Origin: Synechococcales cyanobacterium GL140_1_metabinner_5_sub
GTDB lineage: Bacteria > Cyanobacteriota > Cyanobacteriia > Cyanobacteriales > Chamaesiphonaceae
Length of the DNA stretch: 64,000 nucleotides
Assembly: GCA_025359065.1 (NCBI GenBank)
Contig: JANYHM010000064.1
Location: 1-64,000, forward strand
Reading direction: 5' to 3'
The stretch's first letter is position 1, and each line of letters opens with the position of its first letter. Under the pieces are notes generated by a model. It worked only from the letters and a program-made list of their open reading frames with translations. It was not told the origin of the DNA and did not search any database. A program made the translations under genes and the position numbers. This document shows, one piece after another, positions 18,042 to 27,309 of this stretch.

Positions 18042-20933
18042 ATGAACAACAACAAAGTCAGAATTTATGATTTGTCAAAGGAACTAAACTTGGAGAATAA
18101 AGATATCTTGTCGATTTGTGAAGGTTTAGATATTGCGGTAAAAAGCCACAGCAGTACAATTTCTGAGTCAGAAGCAGCTAAAATCAGATCTGCTGCTCAA
18201 ACCTATGTGGCGACTCCTGCCCCAGCAAGAAAGCAGCCTGTTGTAGAACGAACCGCGCCAGCACCCAAGGTGAGTAACGAGCAAAAACCCAGAATCTTAC
18301 AGATTCGTAACAGTAATAATCCCCAGCCACCCACGCGCCCAGAGCCTAGTGCGAGTGGTGGTTTGGTTGAACCAGCGAAGCCAGTTCAACCAGGCCAAGG
18401 CAGTCCTGATCGGCCAGTGGCTCGTCCAGCGCCCCGCAGTGCGGGAGGCAGCAACAGCGAGCCACCCTTGAGAGCTAGCGATTCACCAAACAGGCCACAG
18501 TCAAACGCTCCAGCACGACCCGAAGCTGCTGGAGGCAGGCCAGTGCTCAAGCCGTTATTAAAAGCCGATCAGCCACCGGGTGGTAGACCAGCTCCAGACG
18601 GCAATCGCCCTCCTCGAAGTAGCGGCGAGCGCGTTGATAGAGGTGAGCGCCGTCCACCTGCGCGCGACATTCCGGCAGTACCAGAACTCAATCGCCCTCA
18701 GCGGAAGGTAATTGCGGCTAAAGTGCCATCGGCAAGCGGCGGCATGGGTGCAATGGACACCGATGATTCGATCGATGTGATTGATAACGTCGAGACTTTG
18801 GAACTGCGGCGGCCAGCCATGCCCAAGCAGCCCAAGAAACCCAAAGCTTGGACGAGCAAGAGCGAAGAAGAAGAGGCCGAAATCGCAGCTAAGGCTGCCA
18901 AAGCGGCTGGCAAAAACAAGCGCAAGTCGCAGCTCGTGGTCGATGACGATGACGATGATGACGATGACGACGGCAGCGGTGAAGAGACATCAGTAGTGGT
19001 GAGTCTCTCGATCGCCCGTCCACCCAAGCCCGAAAGTACACATCGGATTGCTGCTCCGATCTCTGCTCCGGCTCGCAAGAAGCCCAGCAGGGGCGGTGAA
19101 GATCGCCGAAATAATGATCGACGGAAAGAAGCCAAGGCCACGATCGAACGACCAGAAATCATTACTCTGGTGGGTAGTTTGACGGTCAGAGACTTAGCAG
19201 ACATGCTGGTTGTACCTGAAACCGAAATTGTGCGTCTCTTGTTCTTTAAGGGCATTGCAGTCAGCGTCACACAAATTTTGGATGTAGCAACCGCAACCAT
19301 GGTGGCTGAAGAGCTAGAAGTGGTGGTCTTGACCCAAGCTGAAAAAGCTCCGGCGATCAAAACCACTGAAATGCTCGATGCTTCTGATCTAGAGCACCTG
19401 ATCCGTCGTCCGCCAGTAGTGACCATCATGGGTCACGTAGATCACGGTAAAACTACGCTGTTGGATGCAATTCGCAAAACCAAGGTAGCTCAAGGTGAAG
19501 CTGGTGGTATCACCCAGCACATTGGCGCCTACCATGTAGATGTAGATCACAGTGGGGTAATGCAACAGGTAGTGTTCTTAGATACTCCTGGTCACGAAGC
19601 CTTTACTGCTATGCGGGCAAGAGGAGCTAGGGTAACAGATGTGGCGATCTTAGTGGTGGCCGCCGATGACGGTGTGCGTCCGCAGACGATCGAAGCAATC
19701 CGACATGCTCAGGCTGCGGAAGTGCCAATTATCGTGGCTATCAACAAGATGGATAAGCCCGATGCTCAGATCGATCGGGTACAGCAAGAGCTGGTCGGTT
19801 ACGGCCTGCAACCAGAAGCCTGGGGTGGCGACACCATTATGGTGCCGGTCAGCGCCCTGAAAGGTGAAAACCTAGACAAGCTGCTAGAAATGATTCTGCT
19901 GGTTTCGGAAGTAGAAGATTTGATGGCTAACCCCAATCGGCCTGCTAAGGGCACGATTATTGAAGCTCACTTGGATAAAGCCAAGGGGCCGGTTGCTACC
20001 TTGCTAGTTCAGAACGGCACACTGCGTGTCGGTGACACCTTAGTTGCCGGTCACGTATTCTGTAAAGTCCGCGCCATGGTAAATGATCGCCTTGAGCGAG
20101 TAGATATTGCTGGCCCTTCCTTTGCCGTTGAGGTATTGGGGATGAGTGATGTACCGGCTGCTGGTGATGACTTTGAAGTTTATGTGAGTGAAAAAGAAGC
20201 TCGTTCCTTGGCCGACAAGCGTTCTGAGCTGTATCGCAGCTCTCGTTTGCAACAGATGATGTCTTCTCGTCGAGTGACATTAAATACTCTGTCAGCTCAA
20301 GCTCAAGAAGGCGAACTGAAGGAATTAAATCTGATTCTGAAGGCCGATGTTCAAGGTTCTTTGGAAGCGATTTTGGGTTCACTGCGTAATCTGCCACAGC
20401 AGGAAGTACAAGTACGGGTGCTGATGTCGGCTCCCGGCGAAATTACTGAAACTGACGTAGATTTGGCAGCAGCCAGTGGCGCAGTTATCGTTGGTTTTAG
20501 TACCAGTCTGGCCAGTGGTGCCCGCTTAGCTGCGGACAATGCTGGAGTAGATATTCGAGAGTACGACATTATCTATAATCTGCTGGATGATATCCAAGCG
20601 GCAATGGAAGGTCTGCTAGACCCCGAGATGGTGGAAGAGCCTCTGGGGCAAATCGAAGTGCGGGCAGTGTTCCAAGCTGGTCGTGGCAATATTGCGGGCT
20701 GCTATATGCTAAGTGGCAAGGCGATTCGGAATTGCCACATTCGGGTCAAGCGCGGTAATGAGCTGGTGTTCACTGGTATCTTAGATTCGCTGAAGCGGAT
20801 GAAAGATGATGTGAAAGAGGTTAATACCGGGTTTGAGTGTGGTGTGCGACTCGATCGATTCAATGACTGGAAAGAAGGCGACATTATCGAAACCTTCCAA
20901 ATGGTCAGCAAGCGCCGAACTTTGACTGTTTAA
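18042..20933 (+). CDS. infB: Translation initiation factor IF-2
   Basis: A 963-residue IF-2 that places initiator tRNA on the 30S subunit. The start ATG 18042 is preceded by GGAGG eight bases upstream and begins [17 protein letters not shown], the IF2_N domain. A GTG at 17952 would add 30 unlike residues and is rejected. A long Pro/Arg/Asp-rich linker is followed by GTPase motifs [21 protein letters not shown] and NKMD, then domains II-IV. The linker carries ten consecutive aspartates (18942-18971). Confidence 0.95.
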   Translation: MNNNKVRIYDLSKELNLENKDILSICEGLDIAVKSHSSTISESEAAKIRSAAQTYVATPAPARKQPVVERTAPAPKVSNEQKPRILQIRNSNNPQPPTRPEPSASGGLVEPAKPVQPGQGSPDRPVARPAPRSAGGSNSEPPLRASDSPNRPQSNAPARPEAAGGRPVLKPLLKADQPPGGRPAPDGNRPPRSSGERVDRGERRPPARDIPAVPELNRPQRKVIAAKVPSASGGMGAMDTDDSIDVIDNVETLELRRPAMPKQPKKPKAWTSKSEEEEAEIAAKAAKAAGKNKRKSQLVVDDDDDDDDDDGSGEETSVVVSLSIARPPKPESTHRIAAPISAPARKKPSRGGEDRRNNDRRKEAKATIERPEIITLVGSLTVRDLADMLVVPETEIVRLLFFKGIAVSVTQILDVATATMVAEELEVVVLTQAEKAPAIKTTEMLDASDLEHLIRRPPVVTIMGHVDHGKTTLLDAIRKTKVAQGEAGGITQHIGAYHVDVDHSGVMQQVVFLDTPGHEAFTAMRARGARVTDVAILVVAADDGVRPQTIEAIRHAQAAEVPIIVAINKMDKPDAQIDRVQQELVGYGLQPEAWGGDTIMVPVSALKGENLDKLLEMILLVSEVEDLMANPNRPAKGTIIEAHLDKAKGPVATLLVQNGTLRVGDTLVAGHVFCKVRAMVNDRLERVDIAGPSFAVEVLGMSDVPAAGDDFEVYVSEKEARSLADKRSELYRSSRLQQMMSSRRVTLNTLSAQAQEGELKELNLILKADVQGSLEAILGSLRNLPQQEVQVRVLMSAPGEITETDVDLAAASGAVIVGFSTSLASGARLAADNAGVDIREYDIIYNLLDDIQAAMEGLLDPEMVEEPLGQIEVRAVFQAGRGNIAGCYMLSGKAIRNCHIRVKRGNELVFTGILDSLKRMKDDVKEVNTGFECGVRLDRFNDWKEGDIIETFQMVSKRRTLTV

Positions 20934-20950
20934 GCTAATCAAATTTAAAA

Positions 20951-20983
20951 CCGAGCAATGGAATATCCATTGCTCGGTTTTTT
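20951..20983 (+). terminator. Rho-independent terminator after infB
   Basis: A twelve-base stem (CCGAGCAATGGA with its complement) and a three-base loop are followed by six T. It is a textbook terminator 17 bases after the infB stop. Confidence 0.95.
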
Positions 20984-21060
20984 GGTCTACATCGCATCAT
21001 CAGCACCTATTCATCCCCAGCATCGGCTAGCATGAGAGGCGTTGCGATTTTGCTGAAGCT

Positions 21061-22563
21061 ATGTTGTCATTTGAAACCATTCTTGGTCTGCGCTGCTACC
21101 TAGAAGCCCAGCCCACCGCCTCGTCTGCGACGATCGGCTTTGTCCCCACCATGGGCGCACTACACCAAGGGCATCGCAGCTTGATTGATCGAGCCAGACA
21201 AGAAAATGACCTGGTGATTGTTAGCATTTTTGTTAACCCCTTACAATTTGCTCCCGGCGAAGACCTAGATCGATACCCTCGGCAATTAGCCGCCGATCGA
21301 CAGCTTTGCATCGAAGCTGGTGTAGACGTAATATTTAATCCCACCAGTGAATCTTTAAATTTGTGGGACGAACTAACTCAAGTTGTCCCGTCAGCTAGTC
21401 TAACCAGCAGCTTATGTGGTCGATCGCGCCCTGGTCATTTTACTGGCGTGGCCACAATCGTCACCAAACTGCTGCAAATTATTCGTCCTACCAACAGTTA
21501 CTTTGGCCAAAAAGATGCTCAGCAAGCTGCGATTATTCGTCAACTAGCCCAAGACTTATATTTACCAGGACGCATTGTGACTTGTCCGATCGTCCGGGCA
21601 GCTAGTGGACTAGCCCTCAGTTCTCGCAACCAATATCTCAGCGCCGCACAGCAGGCAAAAGCCGCCAATATTTATCGGAGTTTACAACAGGCACAGGATT
21701 TATTTACTAAGGGCGATCTAGTTGCCAGTAATTTATTAAATGCTGTGCGATCGACCCTCCAAGATCACCCAGAAATCCAACTAGATTACCTCGAACTAGT
21801 CGATCCCCAAACAATGACTCCTTTAGATGCCATTCAGACTAGTGGACTATTGGCGATCGCCGCTCAAGTTGGTAGCACCCGCCTAATCGACAATTTATTA
21901 CTAACTCAGCAGTCACCAGTTATTGCGATCGATGGCCCTGCCGGAGCAGGAAAATCCACTGTCACCAAATTAGTTGCCAAAACCCTGGGTTTGCAGTTCC
22001 TCGATACCGGAGCCATGTATCGCGCCGTCACCTGGTTAGTTTTAAAGGCTCAGTTACCTCTCGACAGCGCCGCCGAAATTGCCGAGTTAGTTGCTAAGTC
22101 TAAGATCGAATTACAAGGCGATCAAGTTTTAATCAACGGCCAAGATATCAGCACCGAAATCCGCAGCTTAGAAGTCACCAGCAAAGTCTCAGCGATCGCG
22201 GCATTGAGTTCGGTGAGAACTGCTTTAGTTCAACAACAGCAATCGATCGGGCGCAACGGCGGCATCGTCGCCGAAGGACGCGATATGTGTACCCACGTTT
22301 TCCCTGATGCCGGAGTGAAAATATTTTTAACCGCCACGGTGTGCGAACGAGCCAGAAGACGCTTAGCCGATCTGCACGCCAACGGCGAGATGGATATTAG
22401 CTTGGCCGAACTAGAAGCCTCGATCATCGAACGCGATCGCTTAGACAGCACCAGAGCCATCGCCCCTCTCAAAAAAGCCGCCACCGCCATCGAAATTGTT
22501 ACCGACTGCCTGTCGATCGAACAAGTGGTGGCAGAAATTGTGGATCTATATCGCACACATTAA
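21061..22563 (+). CDS. panC-cmk: Bifunctional pantoate ligase / cytidylate kinase
   Basis: A 500-residue fusion characteristic of cyanobacteria. Residues about 1-285 are pantothenate synthetase, with the ATP-binding PTMGALHQGHRSLI and the FGQKDAQQ motif. Residues about 290-500 are cytidylate kinase, with P-loop IDGPAGAGKSTVTK, DTGAMYRA and the EGRDMCTHVFP motif. The first half makes pantothenate for CoA and the second makes CDP/dCDP. The fusion carries both sets of catalytic residues, so both activities are expected. Confidence 0.95.
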   Translation: MLSFETILGLRCYLEAQPTASSATIGFVPTMGALHQGHRSLIDRARQENDLVIVSIFVNPLQFAPGEDLDRYPRQLAADRQLCIEAGVDVIFNPTSESLNLWDELTQVVPSASLTSSLCGRSRPGHFTGVATIVTKLLQIIRPTNSYFGQKDAQQAAIIRQLAQDLYLPGRIVTCPIVRAASGLALSSRNQYLSAAQQAKAANIYRSLQQAQDLFTKGDLVASNLLNAVRSTLQDHPEIQLDYLELVDPQTMTPLDAIQTSGLLAIAAQVGSTRLIDNLLLTQQSPVIAIDGPAGAGKSTVTKLVAKTLGLQFLDTGAMYRAVTWLVLKAQLPLDSAAEIAELVAKSKIELQGDQVLINGQDISTEIRSLEVTSKVSAIAALSSVRTALVQQQQSIGRNGGIVAEGRDMCTHVFPDAGVKIFLTATVCERARRRLADLHANGEMDISLAELEASIIERDRLDSTRAIAPLKKAATAIEIVTDCLSIEQVVAEIVDLYRTH

Positions 22564-22660
22564 ACACTTTCAGCTTTTGAAAAAGGCGAATCATCACTGT
22601 TTGCAGCCTATTTCTGTAAGGCTCTGTCTTTTGTCTTAATGCAGCATTGCGCCTTTTGAA

Positions 22661-22694
22661 GGGAACTATAGTGTGACAATTAAACTATGCTCCC
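22661..22694. promoter_or_regulatory. Imperfect inverted repeat ahead of the nuclease/ATPase operon
   Basis: GGGAACTATAG at 22661-22671 mirrors CTATGCTCCC at 22685-22694, interrupted by one mismatched step each side. The repeat ends 15 bases before the first gene of the operon and could be an operator or a leader hairpin. No -35/-10 pair is firmly identified. Confidence 0.35.
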
Positions 22695-22709
22695 TTAGAA
22701 GATAACCGC

Positions 22710-24800
22710 ATGAAAGCGACCGAAGCCAATCTCCTTGCCTTTATAAAACGATCACCCCAATTTGTGATCCCTATCTACCAGCGCACCTACTCTTGGACAG
22801 ATAAAGAGTGCCGTCATCTGTGGGAAGACATTCTTCGCACCGGAGCCAACGAAGACATTTCTGCCCATTTCGTCGGCTCCTTCGTCTACATCGAACAAGG
22901 ACTGTACCAAGTATCTAGCCAATCATCTCTACTCATTATCGATGGACAACAAAGACTCACCACAATTACTCTGCTCATTGCTGCCCTCGCTAACGCCCTG
23001 GAAACCGGCCATGAACCGGTTGAGGGGTTTTCCCAGCGGAAACTGCGCAACTTCTACCTACTAAATCCGGAGGAAGAAGGTGAACAGTACTTCAAATTAA
23101 TCCTTTCCCAAACTGACAAAACCTCCCTGATTTCTATTCTGAAACAAACGGAATTGCCTAAAAATTACTCAATTCGGATCACTGAAAACTTTAAACTTTT
23201 TGAACAGTTACTCAATGATTGCAAAGATGACCTAATCACAGTTTGTAAAGGGTTAGCTAAACTGGTGGTTGTTGATATTGCTCTGACACGCGGTTATGAT
23301 AACCCGCAGCTAATTTTTGAGAGCATGAACTCTACTGGGCGTGAATTGAGCCAAGCTGATTTAATTCGGAATTATATCCTGATGGGACTTGAGCCTAAAC
23401 TTCAGAGTAAATTGTATGAACATTACTGGCGACCAATGGAGATAGAATTTGGCCAAGAAGCATATGTGACCAACTTTGATGGTTTCATGCGCTACTTCCT
23501 CACCGTCAAAACCGGCACACTTCCCAATGTTGGTGAAGTTTATGATACTTTCAAACAACATGCCCGGTCGCCTCACTTAGTCGAGGCTGGCGTAGAATCT
23601 CTAGTTGCCGATATTCGGAATTATGCCCGCTATTTTTGCGCCATGACCCTGGGGGCAGAACCCAATGCTGCCCTCAAAATTGCCTTTCAAGATTTGCGTG
23701 AATTGAAAGTAGATGTCGCTTATCCCTTTCTGATGGAGCTTTATCGGGACTATGACCTGAAACTGCTAAGTCAGGCGAATTTTCTTACAGCAATTCGATT
23801 AGTAGAATCCTACATTTTCCGGCGGGTAATTTGTGCTATTCCCACCAACTCCATGAACAAAACCTTCGCAACTTTTAGCAAAACCCTAAATAAAGATTCT
23901 TACCTAGAAAGTATCCAAGCCAGCTTGCTTTTACTTCCTTCTTACCGACGCTTTCCAGGTGATGAAGAATTTAAAAGGGCGTTTCAGACTAAAGATCTTT
24001 ACAAATTTCGCAGTCGTAGCTACTGGTTACGACGATTAGAAAATCATCAGCGCAAAGAACGAGTCTTGATCGATGAATACACGATCGAACATATTCTTCC
24101 CCAAAATGAAAGTCTCTCCCCTGTTTGGAAAGAGGCATTAGGAGAGGACTGGCAACGAATTCATCAGACTTATTTGCATACACTGGGCAACCTCACTCTG
24201 ACAGGCTATAACTCCGAATACAGCGATAAAGCATTTACCGCCAAACGAGATATGAAAGGTGGTTTCAAAGAAAGTCCTCTAAGGCTCAATAAGGGCTTAG
24301 GTGAGATCGAGCAGTGGAATGAGACGGCTATTCGCCACCGTGCCGACCTTTTATCTACAATGGCACTAGATGTTTGGATTGCTCCGAGAGTTAAACCAGA
24401 AACTTTAGAATCTTACAAATCGAAGCCTGTCAAAGCTGGCTATTCGATCGCCAACTATCCTCAGCTAACTGCTGGAGCCATGCGAGATCTATTTGAAGCC
24501 TTTCACAAAGAAATCCTCGCTCTCGATTCTTGCGTAACTGAAGAATTCCTTAAGCTCTACATTGCCTATAAAGCCGAAACGAATTTTGTAGATATTGTCC
24601 CGCAGGCCAAGCGACTGCGAATATCTCTAAACATGCCCTTTCCCGAAATTAACGACCCCAAAGGAATTTGTAAAGATGTTTCGACAGTTGGAAGATGGGG
24701 CAATGGGGATGTAGAAGTTGGGCTGGCAGAACTGTCTGAGTTGCCCTATATAATGGGGTTAGTGCGCCAAGCTCTGGAGCGACAGATGGGAAATTTATAG
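22710..24800 (+). CDS. GmrSD-like DUF262/DUF1524 nuclease with DUF5655-like tail
   Basis: A 696-residue protein. The N-terminal DUF262 domain has IPIYQRTYSWTDKE near residues 20-32, IIDGQQRLTT near 76-85 and FESMNSTGRELSQADLIRNYIL. DUF1524 follows with an HNH-type IEHILPQNE (about 458-466) and HTLGNLTLTGYNSEYSDKAF. The last ~100 residues (VTEEFLKLYIAYKAETNFVDIVPQ ... in parts, GRWGNGDVEV) resemble DUF5655. GmrSD proteins are type IV restriction enzymes that cut modified phage DNA. It is the first gene of a three-gene operon, ending ten bases before the ATPase start. Specificity is unknown. Confidence 0.85.
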   Translation: MKATEANLLAFIKRSPQFVIPIYQRTYSWTDKECRHLWEDILRTGANEDISAHFVGSFVYIEQGLYQVSSQSSLLIIDGQQRLTTITLLIAALANALETGHEPVEGFSQRKLRNFYLLNPEEEGEQYFKLILSQTDKTSLISILKQTELPKNYSIRITENFKLFEQLLNDCKDDLITVCKGLAKLVVVDIALTRGYDNPQLIFESMNSTGRELSQADLIRNYILMGLEPKLQSKLYEHYWRPMEIEFGQEAYVTNFDGFMRYFLTVKTGTLPNVGEVYDTFKQHARSPHLVEAGVESLVADIRNYARYFCAMTLGAEPNAALKIAFQDLRELKVDVAYPFLMELYRDYDLKLLSQANFLTAIRLVESYIFRRVICAIPTNSMNKTFATFSKTLNKDSYLESIQASLLLLPSYRRFPGDEEFKRAFQTKDLYKFRSRSYWLRRLENHQRKERVLIDEYTIEHILPQNESLSPVWKEALGEDWQRIHQTYLHTLGNLTLTGYNSEYSDKAFTAKRDMKGGFKESPLRLNKGLGEIEQWNETAIRHRADLLSTMALDVWIAPRVKPETLESYKSKPVKAGYSIANYPQLTAGAMRDLFEAFHKEILALDSCVTEEFLKLYIAYKAETNFVDIVPQAKRLRISLNMPFPEINDPKGICKDVSTVGRWGNGDVEVGLAELSELPYIMGLVRQALERQMGNL

Positions 24801-24809
24801 GTGAATATC

Positions 24810-26126
24810 ATGCTAACAGAATTTACCCTTGCTAATTTCAAAAGTTATCGAAAAAGCAGCCTCCAGCTAGGTTCCCTGACCCTACTTATCGGAGCCAATG
24901 CTTCAGGCAAAAGTAATGTCTTGGAAGGACTACGCTTTCTATGTTGGTTAGCAAAAGGACATCAACTGAACACTATTCAATCCGCGATTAATGTTAACCG
25001 AGCAATACGTGGCCGAGTTGATGACTTATGCTATCGAGGAGAGTCTAGTTTTACGATCAGTTGTCGCTTGGGCATAGAAGTACGGAGTCAATTGAATCTA
25101 ACAATTGGGGTGAATAATGGCGAGATGAAAATTACCGGTGAACAAATATTTGATGTAGATGGTTCGCCTTTATATATCATGGATTCTATGGCTCAAAATC
25201 CACCGGATAGCTCATGGCCATATGAGATCGATGTGATACTTGATGATTTTTCAGAAGGTCAAAATGGTTCGGGTGTGGTGTGTGACAATAGAATGGCGAT
25301 GTTTACTCAATTAGATAAGTCACTTTGGAAAAAAGGATTTACTCAAGAGGGAATCATAGAGGAAAGCATAAAAACTACTCTTGAATATCGCAGGGTATTG
25401 CAGAATATATTATTTCTAGATGCCATACCTACTCAGATGCGAAATTACAGTTATAAATCAGATTGGCATTTACAAGAAAATGGAGTTAATCTTTCTAGTG
25501 CCTTGTTTCACCTATGCGAAAATCAGCCAAAAAATAAACAGGAAATTCTCAAACTCATCCAAAGCCTTCCAGAACAGTTGATCGATGAATTAGATTTTCT
25601 TTTTGGCCCACGAGATGAAGTCATGGTGCGTTTGTCTGAAACCTTTGGTGATACTCGTTATTATTATGAAGCCGCCTTGTTATCTGATGGCACTTTGCGA
25701 GTGCTTGCGATCGCTGCTGCCATGCTCTCAGCCGCAGAAAATAGTTTAATAGTCATAGAAGAAATTGATAATGGTGTTCACCCTAGCCGTGTTAAATCGC
25801 TCATTACCAGTATTCAGGAAATTGCCAAGCGGCGAAATTTACAAGTTCTTATTTCCACTCATAACCCAGCACTGATGGATTCAATACCTGACACTGCCCT
25901 TGGTGACGTAGTATTTTGTTATCGTGATCCAACAGTGGGCGATAGCCGCCTGATGCGGTTAGGAGATTTAGATGAATTCCCCGGTTTGATATTTCAAGGT
26001 TCTCTCGGTCAATTGGTGACTGAAGGAATAGTCGATCGGCTTATCAAATCTCCACATACCCCAGAAGATCGTAAACAGCAAGCAATGGCTTGGCTGTCAA
26101 GGCTACAGGAGTATGAAAATGAGTAG
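24810..26126 (+). CDS. RecF/OLD-like AAA ATPase, no TOPRIM domain
   Basis: A 438-residue SMC/RecF-type ATPase (AAA_21-like). Walker A is GANASGKSN near residue 30; Walker B is LIVIEEIDNGVHPS, followed by the H-loop in ISTHNPALMD. A nuclease TOPRIM domain, as in OLD proteins, is absent. ATG 24810 has AGGTGA five bases upstream; a GTG at 24801 is the alternative. Its stop overlaps the next gene by eight bases. The pairing with a nuclease gene recalls ATPase-plus-effector anti-phage systems such as Septu or PARIS, where the ATPase senses phage and controls the effector. This role is inferred. Confidence 0.82.
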   Translation: MLTEFTLANFKSYRKSSLQLGSLTLLIGANASGKSNVLEGLRFLCWLAKGHQLNTIQSAINVNRAIRGRVDDLCYRGESSFTISCRLGIEVRSQLNLTIGVNNGEMKITGEQIFDVDGSPLYIMDSMAQNPPDSSWPYEIDVILDDFSEGQNGSGVVCDNRMAMFTQLDKSLWKKGFTQEGIIEESIKTTLEYRRVLQNILFLDAIPTQMRNYSYKSDWHLQENGVNLSSALFHLCENQPKNKQEILKLIQSLPEQLIDELDFLFGPRDEVMVRLSETFGDTRYYYEAALLSDGTLRVLAIAAAMLSAAENSLIVIEEIDNGVHPSRVKSLITSIQEIAKRRNLQVLISTHNPALMDSIPDTALGDVVFCYRDPTVGDSRLMRLGDLDEFPGLIFQGSLGQLVTEGIVDRLIKSPHTPEDRKQQAMAWLSRLQEYENE

Positions 26127-26607
26127 CATTTGTTTGATTGACACCAGCATTTTCCTCAACATTCTGAACGTTCCTAATTGCAACCAGGAAAATAAATTAG
26201 TCCTCGACACCTTTAATGTTTATATCGACGGTGATTGTACCTTTTTATTGCCAATGGCCACAATCATAGAAACAGGTAATCATATCTCTCAAAATGGCGA
26301 TGGAACTATTCGCAGAAAAACCGCGCAGCGATTCGTGGAAGCAGTGGCAGCAGCTTTTAATGGAAACGCTCCTTGGAAACCCAGCCAATTTCCTCAGACA
26401 CAAGAGATATTACTCTGGATTGACCAATTTCCCAACCTAGCTGGTAAGAATAAAGCCCCTAGAAAACAAGAAGGTACTAGCTTTGGAGATCTCAGTATCA
26501 TTCAAGAATTCAAAGAGGTCTGTAAAAATTTTCCAACGAGAGAAGTGTTTATCTGGTCGCTGGATAGCGAGTTGAAGGTATACCATCAACTCGCTACAAA
26601 ACCATGA
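26119..26607 (+). CDS. PIN-like nuclease/toxin, last gene of the defence-like operon
   Basis: A 162-residue protein with PIN-like acidic residues in the right order: Asp in CLIDTSIFLN, Glu in IIETGNHI, Asp in SFGDLSII and Asp in IWSLDSEL. PIN domains are metal-dependent ribonucleases, often toxins. ATG 26119 has AGGAG seven bases upstream and overlaps the ATPase stop, so expression is coupled to the ATPase. An ATG at 26113 is less likely. It has no separate antitoxin; the ATPase may hold it in check. Confidence 0.7.
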   Translation: MSSICLIDTSIFLNILNVPNCNQENKLVLDTFNVYIDGDCTFLLPMATIIETGNHISQNGDGTIRRKTAQRFVEAVAAAFNGNAPWKPSQFPQTQEILLWIDQFPNLAGKNKAPRKQEGTSFGDLSIIQEFKEVCKNFPTREVFIWSLDSELKVYHQLATKP

Positions 26608-26633
26608 GCCGGTAAATTTCTCTATTTACCGGC
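26608..26633. repeat. Hairpin between convergent genes
   Basis: GCCGGTAAAT and ATTTACCGGC form a perfect ten-base stem with a six-base loop, right after the PIN-like gene. It overlaps the last codons of the DUF4090 gene. There is no T run, so it may only protect mRNA ends. Confidence 0.5.
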
Positions 26634-26921
26634 ATAATAGAAGGCCACTTCTTTCTCTTTCAGTGGTGCAAAATCAGCAGCAGTTAACATGGCATCTAGT
26701 TCAGCTTGAGCAATATGCTTGACACCAATTCGCACAATCCGCGATCGCATGGTATTAGAAACACCGCTGCGCTGCCGACCAGCTTCCAAGCCCATCACCT
26801 TGTGGTATAGATCTAGCTTGGTGGTAGGAATTGGGGTGCCGTCGAAATCTAGCCCGCTGGCAATTGCCACATCGATCGCATCTGCTCCAGTAGTGTCTGT
26901 GGTGGTTTTGTTGTCGCTCAT
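26622..26921 (-). CDS. DUF4090 family cyanobacterial protein
   Basis: A 99-residue protein. I recall the pattern IASGLDFDGTPIP, RQRSGVSNTMRSRIVRIG and the final FAPLKEKEVAFYYAGK as DUF4090, a cyanobacterial family of unknown role. ATG 26921 is preferred to the upstream TTG at 26930. No membrane segment is present. Confidence 0.65.
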   Translation of the reverse strand: MSDNKTTTDTTGADAIDVAIASGLDFDGTPIPTTKLDLYHKVMGLEAGRQRSGVSNTMRSRIVRIGVKHIAQAELDAMLTAADFAPLKEKEVAFYYAGK

Positions 26922-27010
26922 GAGTTTCAATTTTTATAAGTCTTACTGTGCTTAATCTTAAGCCGAGCGGGAAACATAATGATGAGTCCTTCTATCTATA
27001 AACTACAGTC

Positions 27011-27265
27011 ATGGCTAAGACACCCGACGAATACGCTGTATATCTCATGATTACTGGTGGGCACCGCGAAGAAGTTCGCTTCCCCAGCATTCAAGAATTC
27101 CAGAAATGGTATAGTGGGGAGCTAGTTCCCAAGTCTAGCTCTCAAGACTTCGTGACAGTGCCAATCAAAAACATTCAGGGTGAATACATGGTTGTTCGTC
27201 CTGCAAGTGTCATGGCCATTCGTGTAGAACCCCTTTTCACATCCAGCCACGACCGAGACTACTAG
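27011..27265 (+). CDS. Small conserved cyanobacterial-like protein (84 aa)
   Basis: An 84-residue soluble protein, MAKTPDEYAVYLMITGG onward, with a compact alpha/beta pattern and no metal-binding motif. The EYMVVRPASVMAIRVEP strand region looks like a small RNA-binding or regulatory fold, but I assign no family. It lies 45 bases before mltA on the same strand and may be co-transcribed with it. Confidence 0.6.
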   Translation: MAKTPDEYAVYLMITGGHREEVRFPSIQEFQKWYSGELVPKSSSQDFVTVPIKNIQGEYMVVRPASVMAIRVEPLFTSSHDRDY

Positions 27266-27309
27266 AATCGGCAATATCCATATCTACCACAGATATCTAC
27301 CACAGGTTT

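Noticed and set aside
18698-19429. 243-codon frame antisense to infB
   Set aside because: Low-complexity Ser-rich translation that mirrors the repetitive infB linker; no family features.
24810-26607. Considered calling the ATPase and PIN gene a Septu or PARIS system
   Set aside because: The second gene is PIN-like, not the HNH of Septu or the DUF4435 of PARIS.
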